A stretch of DNA of 64,000 bases from Acytostelium subglobosum LB1 (lineage: Eukaryota; Evosea; Eumycetozoa; Acytosteliales; Acytosteliaceae). Both the position numbers and the translations under genes were made by a program. Under the pieces are notes generated by a model. The model did not search any database, was not told the origin of the DNA, and worked only from the letters and a program-made list of their open reading frames with translations. The stretch spans positions 1,184,734 to 1,248,733 of the forward strand of contig NW_012236530.1 in the NCBI RefSeq assembly GCF_000787575.1, written 5' to 3'. This document shows, one piece after another, positions 41,044 through 53,067 of the stretch; the first letter of the stretch is position 1; every line of letters starts with the position of its first letter.

Positions 41044-43597
41044 CTATGACTTCTTTGATGCTGCAGGCGATGTCAATGACTGCAGGACGTTGAGAGAGTT
41101 CTGTGTGATCTTGCTGTTGCTGGCGAGCAGGAGCTTCGACAGTGTGGTGTTGGGCTTGGCCGACGACTTGTCAAAGGCCTTGCGCAGGAAGATTGCGCCC
41201 TCCTCTTCGATCAGGTTGTTGGAGAGGTCCAGTGTCTCCAACGTATTGTTACAAAGCAGCATCTGCGAGATGGTCTGAGCATTGTCGTTGTGCAGATTGT
41301 TGCTGGCAAGTCCCAATGTAACCAAGTTAGTGTTGGACGACAGTGATTGAATGATCAAGTTGGCTGTGCTACCAAGGTCATTCGAGTTCAGTATCAACGA
41401 CTTTAGCTTCAGTGATGGTTTGAAGAATTCTGGATTGTCCACAACATTGATTGATTGATCAGAGTTAGATTAAGGTTGATTGATTGACATCATCATATAA
41501 CAAACAAACATACCAATGAGTAAGTTCTTGACCTTTGGTGAACCTAGGTTGTTTGAGGTCAGGTCAAGATTGACGATGGAGACAGAGTTGGAGACGGTGT
41601 TGAGGAGATCGGCAATGGAGCGTTGGTCCAATGTGTCCAATGTGTTGTAAGACAAGTCTAGCGATGTTAGTGATCCATTCCATTCCAATGATCTTGACAA
41701 TGCTGATATCTAAGTACAGTGGTTAGAGGCAAGGTCTTAGTTGAGTGGCAATCGTGATAACTTACATTCTTATCGTCTCTGATTACTCTGCTCAAATCCA
41801 ATGAGGTGAATGGTTGAGTACTCTTGTGTGCCGAGTCTATTATCTGATGCTCAATGCTTAGGTCGATAGGCTCTTTGGTATAGTTCTTCAAGTACTCCTT
41901 GTAGCAATATAAAAAGTCGTTGCGATCGCCTCCTCTATGTCCTTCGCCTGTTGTTGTAATGTAGTATTAGTATCGACTAGTCACACCAGAGTAGTCAATG
42001 GATGGCACTGCAACACAACACATACTGATTGGGATTGACACTGAGCATAGTGATTTGAATGTCTTGACGAGATGCTCTCTGTACTCACAGAGCAGGACGA
42101 TCTCATTCTTGCTCTCGAGAGGTGGCGAGCTGGAGGAGCCCGATTGTAACTTCCTGACCTCGATACGTCTTGGGTGGAACTTGTCGAGTACCAAACAGAA
42201 TGAACCTTTGTACTCGCCACTGTTTTGAAAGTCGTCAGAGTTGGCGTTGCTGCCACCACCGTTGCTGTCGCCACTGACCTCCTTGAAGAGGAAGGAGCGT
42301 TTCGAGAGGAACTTGTTGAAGAGGCCGCCCGTCGACTCGATCATGATCTTGCGCACGTCCAGCTTCAGCACGACGACCTGCGGGTCGATCGAGCGGAACG
42401 AGCGCTCGGTGCAAGTGTACATGTTGTTGCGGATCATTGCCAGGTCGCTCTTGGTGATGCTGTCGCCCTCGTCGCTGCCCTCAAACTCGACAAAGTTAAA
42501 GATGGGTGTGCTGGTGAGCTTGGAGTGCATCTTCTCGATGCGATGGTTGGTGCGCATCGCATTGATCATGTTGGAGATGTGTTGTGATATCAAATGAAAC
42601 GGTTCATGAATGTGATGACCCGTGCGAGCTGATATCTCGCACCAACTAATATGTCCAATCTCTGACTCTGAGCATGCCTTGGCAATGTCCACCTGTGACA
42701 CTGCTCTTGATCCAATATCAACTTGATTGATAAGAGTTAGCGTGTGATCACATGACACATGATCATCAATCAATCATACCTTTGTTAGCGACCAAGAGGA
42801 AGATCGATCCTTCGGGCACCATCTTCTTTGTACGAGTCAGGATGTCGAGTGACTTGTAGTAAGAGTCAATGGAGGTTACATCAAACATGACTATGATACA
42901 GTTGCAGTTCTTTAAATAAAACGGTAGTAGACCCTTCAACCGTTCATGGCCACCAGTGTCCCATATCTCAAGATTGAGTGAAAGGGTACTATAATGAATG
43001 GTATGCAGTGTTCTAATAGCGCCAATCGTTGTAGTCTCCATCGGATCAAACTCACCTGATGAGAACCTTCTCATAAATGATGTCTGACAATAAGTGAGTT
43101 TGTTGTTAGTGATTGATTGAATGATTGATCGATCGATCAAACAATGTTCATCATACCTTGCCGACAAAGTTTGAACCTAGTATGGCACACTTTATGTTGG
43201 CTGTATATCTATTCTTCTCGATCAGCTTGAGTGACTTTAGGATGACACCCAACTCCTCGATGTTGCTGTAATCCAGCGTACTGCTACTGACTGATGTGTT
43301 TGTATATTCATTCATATTTGATGTCGATGATGAGGATGGTATCTTTCCACTTCCATGTCCACTGCTACCTCCACTTCCACCTCCACTTCCATTTCCACTT
43401 CCATTATTACTTGTTGATGTTGTTGTTGACATCATAGTCTTTGTCGTCGTCGTCGTCGTCGTCTGTCTACTCTGTTGTTGTTGTCCTGATATATTATTCA
43501 AAGAAGGCTGTCTACTACTACTACTACTAGTATTATTATTGCTATGTACTGACTTTGCCAGTATACTATTGTGATTATTCGACCTGTTCAGCATCAT
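41044..43597 (-). CDS. Rab-like GTPase fused to leucine-rich repeats
   Basis: Six exons in transcript order (43597-43157, 43083-42780, 42721-42026, 41947-41766, 41709-41514, 41429-41044) all keep phase and give 734 aa. Residues 1-110 are Ser/Gly/Asn low complexity. A small-GTPase domain follows (about 130-300): P-loop GSNFVGKTS split by intron 1, switch I TTIGA, switch II WDTGGHER, NKVD at an exon join, and CEISART for G5. Compared with the Rab consensus WDTAGQER, Ala is Gly and the catalytic Gln is His. A 220-residue unfamiliar linker (about 300-520) precedes ribonuclease-inhibitor-type LRRs (LTSLDLSYNTLD, IVNLDLTSNNLG, LKSLILNSNDLG, LVTLGLASNNLH, LETLDLSNNLI). No COR or kinase domain, so not a Roco protein. 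Function unknown; a membrane or actin scaffold switch is a guess. Confidence 0.85.
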
Positions 43598-44005
43598 GAA
43601 TGACTGATCATTCAATCATCCAATCAATCAATCAATCTAGATATATATATCTTCTGTATTATATAATAGTACTATTGACCTCGTTTGGTCTTTAACATCA
43701 GCTGATATATCTCTATCTATATTATATTATGTATTTGAATGGATAAACACACTAAATCAACTTGGTCCTTTGCTTTGATGAGTCGCCACTTATTCACACA
43801 CAAACACCAAAATGAATAAATGACAAGTTGAGCGAAACTTCAAGTTTGGTGTGTGAATGAATGAAGGCTTGAGGCCTTGGGAAAAGAGTACCCTATTTTG
43901 GATGCCACCCAAACACAAACATATCTCACAAGAATGATAATGACAATGATGCGATGCATTCATGATTAATTGTTTACTATTACTATTACTATTTACTATA
44001 ATTGC
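43598..44005. other. Spacer between GTPase-LRR and AN1 genes
   Basis: 408 nt, AT-rich with (CAAT)n at 43610-43635 and a (TTACTA)n run near 43976-43995. No gene seen. Confidence 0.55.
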
Positions 44006-44936
44006 TTAACCAACTATAAGTACAAGTGTAGCTTGTGGATATAGGTTCAGATCTTTCAATGTTAGATGAGTGTCACTGATGTCAAAGAGATGATTGTCTT
44101 CGGCAAGGATTGAATAGGGTATCTTGCCATCGGTACGATGTGCATCAATGTATCGTTGTACCTCACGGAATTGATCGGTGCATCTGAATGTCTTGGAGAG
44201 CACTTCTCCATTGGTCAGCAACACATTGATCTCAGCAGTAGGTGGTGTAGTTATGGCAACTGGTGCTGGGGCACGTGCAGCGTTATAACTAGCTTGATGT
44301 CTTTCTCTAATACTCCTTAAATCTTGTTGTTGCTGTTGTTGTCTTTGTACATTGATGGGTGTAGGTTGAACCAATGTCTTTGTTGTTGTTGTTGCAGTTA
44401 TTGGAGTTGTCTTGAAGAGTGAGGTTGGAGGAGATTGTGTCGTTGTCTTTGGTTCATACTCACATTTATGGCTAGTTGGGAATCGATGTCTAAGTGGTAG
44501 GTAGTTGTAAGTTAGTATTGCGAATGAATGAATGAATGAATGAATAAATGAATAACTTGATAGCAACATACTTGAAACAATAGTTATCTTTGCAATGCTC
44601 ACAGAGAACAGAGACAAACTCTTTGTTCTTGCATCCTTTGAATTTACAGGCGAAGCTTAAGGGCTTCTTAGTGACGGCTTTGCCACATTGTTTCTCAAGG
44701 TGATTGGCAACGATCTCGTCGGTATTATCATCTTTACCAATTACCAACAACTCTGAGCATACTGGACATGGTTGTGTCCTTCTCTCCTTTGGTACATAAT
44801 GTTTGCATTGATGTGATTGTGGAGATTTATGTTCCAAACAGAACTTTAAATGACACGAGTCACATTGGAATGGCAGGTAATCCAATTGATTACAGAATTT
44901 AATGTTACAATGAGCTCCAAGTTGAGGGAATTCCAT
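44006..44936 (-). CDS. AN1 zinc-finger protein with C-terminal ubiquitin-like domain (ZFAND1-like)
   Basis: Two exons, 44936-44572 and 44489-44006, give 282 aa. Two AN1 fingers: residues 9-50 (HCNIKFCNQLDYLPFQCDSC, FCLEHKSPQSHQC) and about 95-140 (ACKFKGCKNKEFVSVLCEHC, YCFKHRFPTSHKC, with the intron inside). A Thr/Gln linker leads to a UBX/ubiquitin-like fold (about 205-282: INVLLTNGEVLSKTF, REVQRYIDAHR, HLTLKDLNLYPQATLVLIVG). This order matches ZFAND1, which brings p97/Cdc48 and proteasomes to stress granules after arsenite or heat. Role here is inferred from that family. An HSE-like site lies about 145 nt upstream. Confidence 0.85.
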
Positions 44937-45355
44937 CTCTTTTCTCTCTTTCTAAAATATATATATTATTATCTGTATCTGTTTGGTTAATTATTGCTTT
45001 GATAATTGAATTAATGAACACAACTTGCAATGTAAAGTCATATATTAATGTTGTTCATTCTCAACAAGCATCAAGAATAGAACGTTCTTCGAACAAACCA
45101 CAAACTCGCAAACAAATAATGACATAGCGTGTGACAATGTTTGACTCATCAACCGATGTGGGGGTTCATCAGCTCTTCAACCCCCACTTCTCACATTGAC
45201 GAGAACTCTTGAAGTTCAGTACCTTTCACGATACGGAAAAAACAATCAATCATTGGGTGGTTCGTTGTACAATTTGGAGGAATGGTTCCTAAACCACAAC
45301 CTCTTTCCATCATGATGTTTATTGGATGGTGGATGATGACCATGGATGGTCGTCA
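44937..45355. other. Upstream region of AN1 gene and kinase 3' flank
   Basis: 419 nt with the HSE-like site, a TA-rich stretch and no ORF. Confidence 0.55.
45075..45094. promoter_or_regulatory. Heat-shock-element-like site
   Basis: GAATAGAACGTTCTTCGAAC contains GAA-nn-TTC at 45080-45087 and an adjoining TTCGAA at 45088-45093, with a further GAA at 45075. It lies about 145 nt upstream of the AN1 zinc-finger gene, a class of gene induced by proteotoxic stress through HSF in animals. Spacing of the third unit is off by one, so HSF binding is uncertain. Confidence 0.35.
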
Positions 45356-48300
45356 TCACTTTGATTGATCGCTGTTGTTGTTGTTAATGAGCTTCGTCTT
45401 GATCAAGTTGATCTTGTTGCCACCAGTCCCAGTTCCAGTTCCAACTCCAGTGCCACTGACCGTACCAGTGTTGGCAGTAGTATCAGGTGATGAGGTTGTT
45501 GTGGTAGCTGTGGTTGGGACTGTAGCGGCAGCTGCCTTCTTGGTCATCTGTTCAAACTTGCTGATTGTGGCGCGGGAAGTACCCATAAGGGGTGATGCAG
45601 CAACCTTTCCTTTGGCCTGACTAGTTGTTGGCGCTGCGGTTATAGGTGCTGTTGTGTTGAGTGAGTTGACTGATGGCGATCTGGTGAGTTCGTGCGGTTG
45701 GTGGTGATGGTGGGGATGGCTGGGAGGTGTTGGCAACAGCCCCTCTAAAGCAGATGGATTGAAGTTGGGATGGAAGTGATCGTTGATGCTGGCCGTGGAG
45801 TTGGCCCGCGAGCTAACAGTCGACACGGTCAATGTGCTGGCGCCAGTGTGGCTGAGGAATGAGTTGTCGCTGTACTCCTCGTCGTTGGTGGATAGCACGC
45901 CAGAGGACTCGGTGGTCATGTTTGAAAAGGTGTTGGGGGTCTTGGTGATGGTGCTGGCACCACTGACCATTGGGGCAATGGGCGACTGTCGCTCGTTGGA
46001 GCTATGGCTGCCGTCCGAGAATGTTGTGATGAGGATAGGCGTCGATGATGAGCCACTGCTGTTGCTGCTGGTGTTTGAGCCAACCGGAGACAGTGGTGTG
46101 ATGGGTGACGTGGTGTAGGTTGGTCGGACGAGCTGGGGATTGGACCTCTTTGACTGGCGGTCTGGCGCCACTGCTCTCCATCCACGCGGGGGCTGTGCGG
46201 CTGATGGTGGCGTAGTCTTCTCTCCCTTGTTGTTGTCTGTTGGCGAGCCTTGTTGCTGATCGGGGGTGGTTGGCGCGGGGACTGCGTTGCCCATCGTTGG
46301 CGCGTCAACTTCCTCCATCTGAGGGTTCTTGAGCTCTTCTGTAGCGTACTGTGACAGGTCGTGCACCTTGTTCTCGTTGGCGATCAGTGACGAGCCTATC
46401 TGATTCTGTTGCACCAGTGGCTGTGACGCCTCGAACGTCTCGTAGATGCCACTCGTCTCCATGTTGTCCTTCATCTCTTGCAGAGTGACGAGGATCTCAT
46501 CAAATGTCGGACGAGCCTTGGGGTCAGTCGCCCAGCATTTCTGTATCAGTGCGCTGAACTCTGGCGGACAGTTGTCGGGAATGGGCAGACGATAGTTCTC
46601 CTCGAGTACCATGCGACTCCACGTGATCTGGTCCTTGTCGCGGTAGGGTATCTCCCGACTAAAGCACTCCCAGAGTAGCACACCGAACGAGTACACATCG
46701 ACCTTTGGTGTGTACTCGATGGCGCCTTGAAGCACTTCGACAGCCATGTAGCAGGATGAACCCACTCCCCTGGTCATGCGACGACCAGTGATACGGCTCA
46801 CGCCAAAGTCACAGATCTTGAGGTTCCAGTTGTTGTCTATCAGCAAGTTGGACGACTTGAGGTCGCGATGAATGATGCCATGCGAGTGCAGGTATGCCAT
46901 TCCCTTTGCGGTCTGTAGCGCGATGTGGACGATCTTGTATGTTGACAGCGGCAGGTCCTTGGAGTTGATGACAGTGGACAGAGAGCCGCGCGGGAAGTAG
47001 TCAAACACAATGAACAGCTTGCCGGGCTGCTGGCTGCCGCCAATTGCTCGGATGATGTTCTCGTGCTCGAGCAACGTGAGCATGGTGGCTTCGTTGTGGA
47101 AGTCGCGCTCGTCAAAGCCCAGGTTGTCGGGGTCGTAGCACTTGACTGCCACCGTCTGCTCGTAGTAGACACCCTTGTAGACGTTGGCCGACACACCACG
47201 GCCGATGGTAGTGTTGAGCACGATCTCTTGCTGTGAGATCGGATTGAGGATCGAGCGTCGTTTCTCCTTGGCCAGCTGCAGTAGATAGTGAATGACCTTG
47301 GGTGCGCTGTTGATGATGCGAGTGTTGTACTTGTCAGTGATGCCGGCGATATGCGCCAGGATGTTACACAGTGGCAGGATCTCGCCTTTGGCCGCTTGTG
47401 CTGAGAGTGCGTTGTTGGGGTTGGTGGCTGCCGTGGGTACCAGTGCGAGGTGCGCAGTTGCGCCTCCACTTGTGTTTAGGGCCACTTGACATGTAAGGAG
47501 GTTTAACAGACGGTCGACGCCCTGGCTACCAATAGCCTCAGCGCAAGTTCGATCAAAGTCGCACAGATTACTGATGCTGTTAATAATGTAGTGCACCTCT
47601 GAGGCTTCGTCCTCAATCAACTGCAACGATGACATCAACGATCCAACAATGCCATTCTGTATCAGGTTCTTCTTGCATTGGTCTTGATTGATTGAGTGAG
47701 TTAGGTTAGTCCATGGCCTTGTTTGCCACCATTTGCCAATCAATCACATACCATTGGGAGAGAGGGACATTAACATGAATGAGCGGAAGGCTTCGGCACG
47801 TGTGGATGAGTCGTGGCACAGGACAAACTGTTTCAGCAATGCAAGGCCATTGCCTTGGCTGAAACGTTCATGGATGCGTACGGATGCTTTGGTGTCCAGC
47901 ATGTTGGAGATGGTCAGTGATAGGAAGAAAGTGAGTTCGGACTCCTCCGAGAACAACTCCTTATACGACGTCATCACACTCGACGATGAGTCTGCAAAGT
48001 ACTCCAATATGTTTGATTGCCATTGATAGAACATTGGTATCTCCACATAATGATTGGGATCCGATGGTATGATCAATTCGAGTAGTGTTCCATTATTAAT
48101 TACATAGGCTGTACATGATTCTATTTGTTTGTTTGGCATTGGCGCTGGAGTTAGCGTGGCGTTGACGTGGCGGCGAGGTGTTCTCGAGGAACATACCATA
48201 TCTACAAAACTTGGAGAATGCTTTAAATACTAATACACGGAGCGAACTGTCCAGATGATGAGACTTCAGCAGGTCCAATAAAGAGTTCAAAAGTGTCAAT

Positions 48301-50244
48301 GTTGTTTCCTTCTTGGTGTCGCCTGTGATGGGTGAGTATGAGTGAGTAAGTGTGATGGAAGGACATGGAATCATTCCATTCATGAATGAATATACATACT
48401 GAATGTTGATGGATTGGATATGGCACGTAATGCACACTTCCTTGTTATATAATCCTTGGAGGACAACATTGAAGTCAATATCTTCTTGACATCCTCGCTT
48501 GGGAATCGATCGATTGAGTATTCTAAATTGATTCAATGAGTGATGGAATGATTCCATGAGTATATGAGTATGTGATTGATTGAATGATTGATGTGAGATC
48601 ATTATCATACCTGTATGTGGATTCTCTGATAGTTGACAAAGGGCAATTGCGCATGAACGTACGCAATCTAGGTGATCAGAATCGCAGAGAAGGGCAATGA
48701 TGTTGATGTCGCACTCTTGGAAGAATCGATACAGGAATGTCCTGTTTGTGATGAGTGCGCTGATGGAGCAAGAAATGAATCTCCTCAACTCAGGGAATGA
48801 CTTCCAGTTCTCCTGCGAGACCACCTTGAAGAAGAACTCTATACCATTCTCTCGTAATATCCTCTCTTTGTTCTTATCTATATTTTGGAATGAGTTTGAG
48901 TTAGTGAGCATGATTGGGACATGGGACATTGGACATTGGACATGGGGACATGAATAATGACTTACCAAACTCAAGTAGCTTGGACAATATGCCAGCAATG
49001 TGTATTTGTACGGTGGGATCATCTGGATAGAACATGAGATTCAACAGGTTCTCAATGCCAAATGTGAATAGGTTGTCGAGTGTAGCATCGCGTTGTGATA
49101 TCAGTGTGATCAGCTCGACCGTCTCCTCGATCCACTCATTGGAGAAGGCCAACTCCTTCAAGTTTGGGTTATGTTCTATTGGAGTTGGTAGTCAAAGGTT
49201 AGTGCCTGATTGATTGAATGAACGTGATTGGACACCATACCATCAATGATCGTGCACTTGAATGGACTTCCACAAATATGTGTGTCGTCTATCTTGATGC
49301 TGATTGAATACTCGCCAAAGGATTGAGGCGAGAGTGTTAGGAGTGAGTGATCGGAACGACGTTGCTCGTAGATGAACGGCAGACGACGGTTGTCCGAGGG
49401 CTTCTCCTTGATAATGTCGATCTGGAATGGCGAGTTGGACGTCGAGTTGATCAGGACGCCCTTGGAGCTGACTCGGTACAGCTTGATCTCGTACTTTAGG
49501 CCGCTGATGCCCCGGTACAGGCCCTTGCCAATCGCAAAGCACAGTGCCGGGCATATAATCGATGACTTCTTTGATGTGGTCAACACGTGGACCTTGTTAT
49601 TGCCTGATGCCGCTGACGATGCGTCTGCGGTTGATGATGATAACTTTGATGATGATTGTGATTGTTGTAATTGTGTTTGTTGTTGTGTTTGTGATTGTTG
49701 TGATTGTTGCTGTTGTTGCTGAGCCTGTTGTTGTTGGGCTGTTGACTGTGGCAATACCAGAAAGTCTGTTGGATTCTCCTTCTCCTGTATCTCCACCACA
49801 ATCTCTGATGAGTCCTCTATTGGATAATGATTAATCTGTCTATAGTTCTGTAACTGTGTCAAGTATTCCTATTATGATTGATTGATTTGGAATGGTTCCA
49901 GTGAGTTAGTGTCTGATGTCCATGTCATGTGACCTTTCCAGTCCAGTCCAATCCAGTCCTGTTCCAGACCAGTCCAAATCAATGATTACCTTTGCAGTTG
50001 CCCTTGGCTGGTCATTGTCACGACACTTGAGATAGAGCTTCTGTTTGGCAGGTGGAATGCCAAATGTTCCGAATATGAATGTCTTTAGCATCCAGACCCA
50101 TTGGTTCTTATGTACCTCAATGAATGCTTTGCGCTTTACACCACCACTTGTACTCAGATCTGATGAATCCTTATCCTTACTACTACTACTACTACTTGAT
50201 TCATCCTTATGGCTTGATGCCACTATATCTATCTTTACTCGCAT
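45356..50244 (-). CDS. TKL-type protein kinase with filamin repeat and armadillo-like helices
   Basis: Eight exons in transcript order (50244-49990, 49868-49241, 49175-48966, 48877-48611, 48522-48400, 48322-48197, 48120-47752, 47682-45356) close in phase to 1434 aa. A Ser/Lys N-terminus and Q-rich linker are followed by a filamin-type Ig domain ending SFGEYSISIKIDDTHICGSPFKCTI (read in pieces). Next come ARM/HEAT-like helices over five exons (NLLNLMFYPDDPTVQIHIAGILSKL, CVRSCAIALCQLSENP). The kinase domain starts near IGRGVSANVYKG, with VAVK, HRDLKSSN and DFGVSR intact. The APE box reads MAVEVL, with Val for Pro. The 400-residue tail is Ser/Thr/Pro-rich. Filamin-domain kinases of this sort are typical of dictyostelids; substrate unknown. 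Confidence 0.9.
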
Positions 50245-52364
50245 TCTCCTATATTATTATTATTATTGGCGTCGCGCCTCCTTTGTTTGTTTTGATTAAT
50301 CGATATCAGGCACCGATATTGTTTCGTTTCTTTGGCCTGTCTGATTGATTGATTGAATACTGTTTGATTGGGCAGGACTGACTGGTCAATCACTGTTTGT
50401 CGCAAATGTGTACGTCTTGTCTTGAATGAATGAATGAATGAAGATGAATGATGACTATAACTACAACTACTGAACTGATGATGAAAGAGATACTTTGTAT
50501 CGCTCACAAGTACAAGACAATACAACAAGACTATCACAATACATTAACATAAACCTGAATTGCAAAGTTGGAATGGTCTTGTCAAATATGCGATTGTCTA
50601 AGTTGCCGAGGATGACGAATGATGGCGAATGGGGTGCGGGTGTGTGGGGCAATTCTTGATTCCTGAGTCCGACTGACTGACTGACTAAAGACCAAACAGG
50701 GTTGTTTGTTGTTGATGTTGTTGACTTTGATTGTTGTTTGGTCGTCGACTCGACTGATTGATATTATTATTTGTTTTGTTTTGTTTTGTTTTTTTTATCG
50801 TCAACGAGTCGATTGATCAATCAGTGAGAGAGAGTGTATGAGTGATATATAATTTATCTCTATTTATATATATATATATATGTATTTAAATAAGGTCAAT
50901 CATTGATTGATAGATGAAAGATGGATGTTATATTTGGTACATGTGTGGATGGATTGATTGATTGATGAAAGAATGGAATGAATGGACAATGGTACTATGT
51001 TTGGTCCAAAAGAATGAGTCAGTGTCTGTCAGTCAGTCAGTCAGGTTAGATACTTAGATCAAAGGGCAGCCTTGGACTGGACCCGGCTCGTCGCTTGCTT
51101 GACAACCACAACCAACAACAACATTAAAAAAAAATTATTAACAAACATAAACGCAAGGAGCATGAAGGATGTGAATAGATACATTGGTAGGATTGATGGT
51201 TGGTAAATGTCTCTTTGACTCAAGGCAAAGACATACCCTCGTGTGTGATTGAGTGATGTCTATCCTCACAGTCCTCGTCAAATCAGAGGGGTCATCACAC
51301 GCACGCACCCACACTAACAAACCAATTCTGAAAGATCAAAAGGATATTATGGACTTTTGGTTCGATCAAAACACGAAGATCTTGATCATAATGACTAGTG
51401 ACGGATGTTGATGGATGAAAGGTCTGGGCGTGGTTCGCGGCCGCTTGTGTGCTTACAAGTGATGCAAAGACTATAACCAATATGACCACCAACACCTCTA
51501 GTGTCTATTTATGTTGTGCCGGCCTGTCAGTACCTGTCGTCATTGACTAATGGGCTTCTGGGCAAACTGTCTTCTACTACATGCAAATAAAGACAAATGT
51601 GGTAAGAGTTGCTGAGGTGGTAAAATGTGGTTTGGTTGTTTAGATACGATGTTGTAAATGATGGATCATTTAATCATCGTATCGTGAAGTGATGGTGTTG
51701 TTGGTGATGTGTTGGTGATGGTGATTAAAATGGTTCCGCCTGCGATTCCATTCCAGTCACACACAAGTGGAATGGAATATTAGATAGAATCGATATAGTT
51801 GGTCTGGTGGTGCAAGTATTTATGTCCAAGGCCTTGGTGTAATCACCTCGATCATTGTGATCATAATGATGATAAAATGAGTGGTCCACACCACACCAAC
51901 ATTCAATCAAAAAGATAGTTAACCTACACTCACTTACAATAATAATCTATTATTCTTGTGTATGTTTGTATGTTTGTCAATCTATCTGTCTTGTAATGGC
52001 AATGCAATCAATGATTGATTCCAATGATGTCGTTGTTTGTGGGGTAGTAGTAACAGTAGACTACTTCTGATCAATCTATTATAAATATGGATATATTTTA
52101 AATATGTGAGTGTGTAATGGGTGCAGTGATTGGCCTTGGCCTTGGTCTAAGCCTTGTTGTCGGATGGATTGATTGGGTTGATCATACTCCTGCAAATGAA
52201 TGAATGTTTGAATGAATAGTGATGAACGATTCTTACAAATTGTAGTCACTTGATATTCTTGATCTTTCCGGCTAAATTCTAAAAATTATCGATGTACTAT
52301 TAATACTAGATATTACTTGATACAACATTAAAAAAAGTTATTATTATATTCGAAGCTGATGGAA

Positions 52365-52971
52365 GTAGTTCCCGTCTGATGATGATGTAATACTCTTAAG
52401 TAAGTAAATGTGTGCGATGAGTGAGTAGTACATTTCCAATTACCGGGGGGCAATGCTACTCCTACCGACTTAAGTATAAATGCTACGCCCTGACGTGTAT
52501 TCCGAAGATGGCGATGGAAGAAACCCCCAAGTTCTTACGTGTCAGATATTCAGAAGATATTATCTTCTGAGCATTCCCAGCTCCATCAACAAGAATAATG
52601 AGAAAAGAACCTCATACAAACAAACCTCGGGTCTTGTCCCGAGTATTGGTGGACCGAAGACGGTTGTGTATTGATGTTGATCATCAACATCACAATCACC
52701 TAGATGATGGAGACTGATCAAACATTGTAACTTTTCCAACAACAATTCTCAAGATGGTAGATTATTATTTATAAAATCGTCAAAGCCCAAGCGACAAGAT
52801 ACCAGGAACAAATTGCGAAAGGATTCGCGTGAGTCGTACCCAGGGCACCTTTCAATCTTTCAGAAGCTAACAGAAGGGAAGGGAATGAGGTGATTGCATT
52901 GACCTATAACATCGAGAATGATATCGACATCAAGTCCAATGCTTGAGTAATGCTAGTTGAAGGTAGTTCCC
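52365..52971. ncRNA. Candidate structured RNA locus or small element
   Basis: Three perfect or near-perfect hairpins fall within 150 nt: CAGAAGATA-T-TATCTTCTG (52551-52569), CTCGGG-tcttgt-CCCGAG (52626-52643) and TGATGTTGAT-c-ATCAACATCA (52672-52692). A weaker one is near 52818. The block is less AT-rich than its flanks. The word GTAGTTCCC occurs at both edges (52365-52373 and 52963-52971). Strand, ends and class are unknown; it matches no snRNA, SRP or RNase P motif that I can recognise. It also carries a 64-codon ORF (52480-52674). Confidence 0.25.
52480..52674 (+). CDS. Small ORF, doubtful
   Basis: ATG-started, 64 aa (MLRPDVYSEDGDGRNPQVL ... SGLVPSIGGPKTVVY), overlapping two hairpins. No domain or homologue recognised. 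The hairpins argue that the open frame may be incidental. Confidence 0.2.
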   Translation: MLRPDVYSEDGDGRNPQVLTCQIFRRYYLLSIPSSINKNNEKRTSYKQTSGLVPSIGGPKTVVY

Positions 52972-53067
52972 ATCTTTATGAGAGTAGAAAGGAAGAATGA
53001 ACAATCATTGGATCTTTCCTTTCATTCATTCAATCATAAGATTATCTTAATAATATATAGTTTGTTG

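Larger units (their letters stand above)
50245..53067. other. 2.8-kb gene-poor region
   Basis: Upstream of the kinase gene and downstream of the mannosidase gene. Holds AT-rich spacer with (TA)n at 50865-50885, (GATT)n and (GACT)n repeats, and a more GC-rich, hairpin-rich block at 52440-52880 (separate entry). No long gene is evident. Confidence 0.5.

Noticed and set aside
41044-43597. Roco-family protein
   Set aside because: LRRs follow rather than precede the GTPase, and no COR or kinase domain is present; the GTPase motifs are Rab-like.
51295-51495. Signal-peptide-like ORF on the minus strand (LVVILVIVFASLVSTQAAA)
   Set aside because: The frame opens with GTG after a stop and has no ATG; a possible donor inside it leads nowhere convincing.
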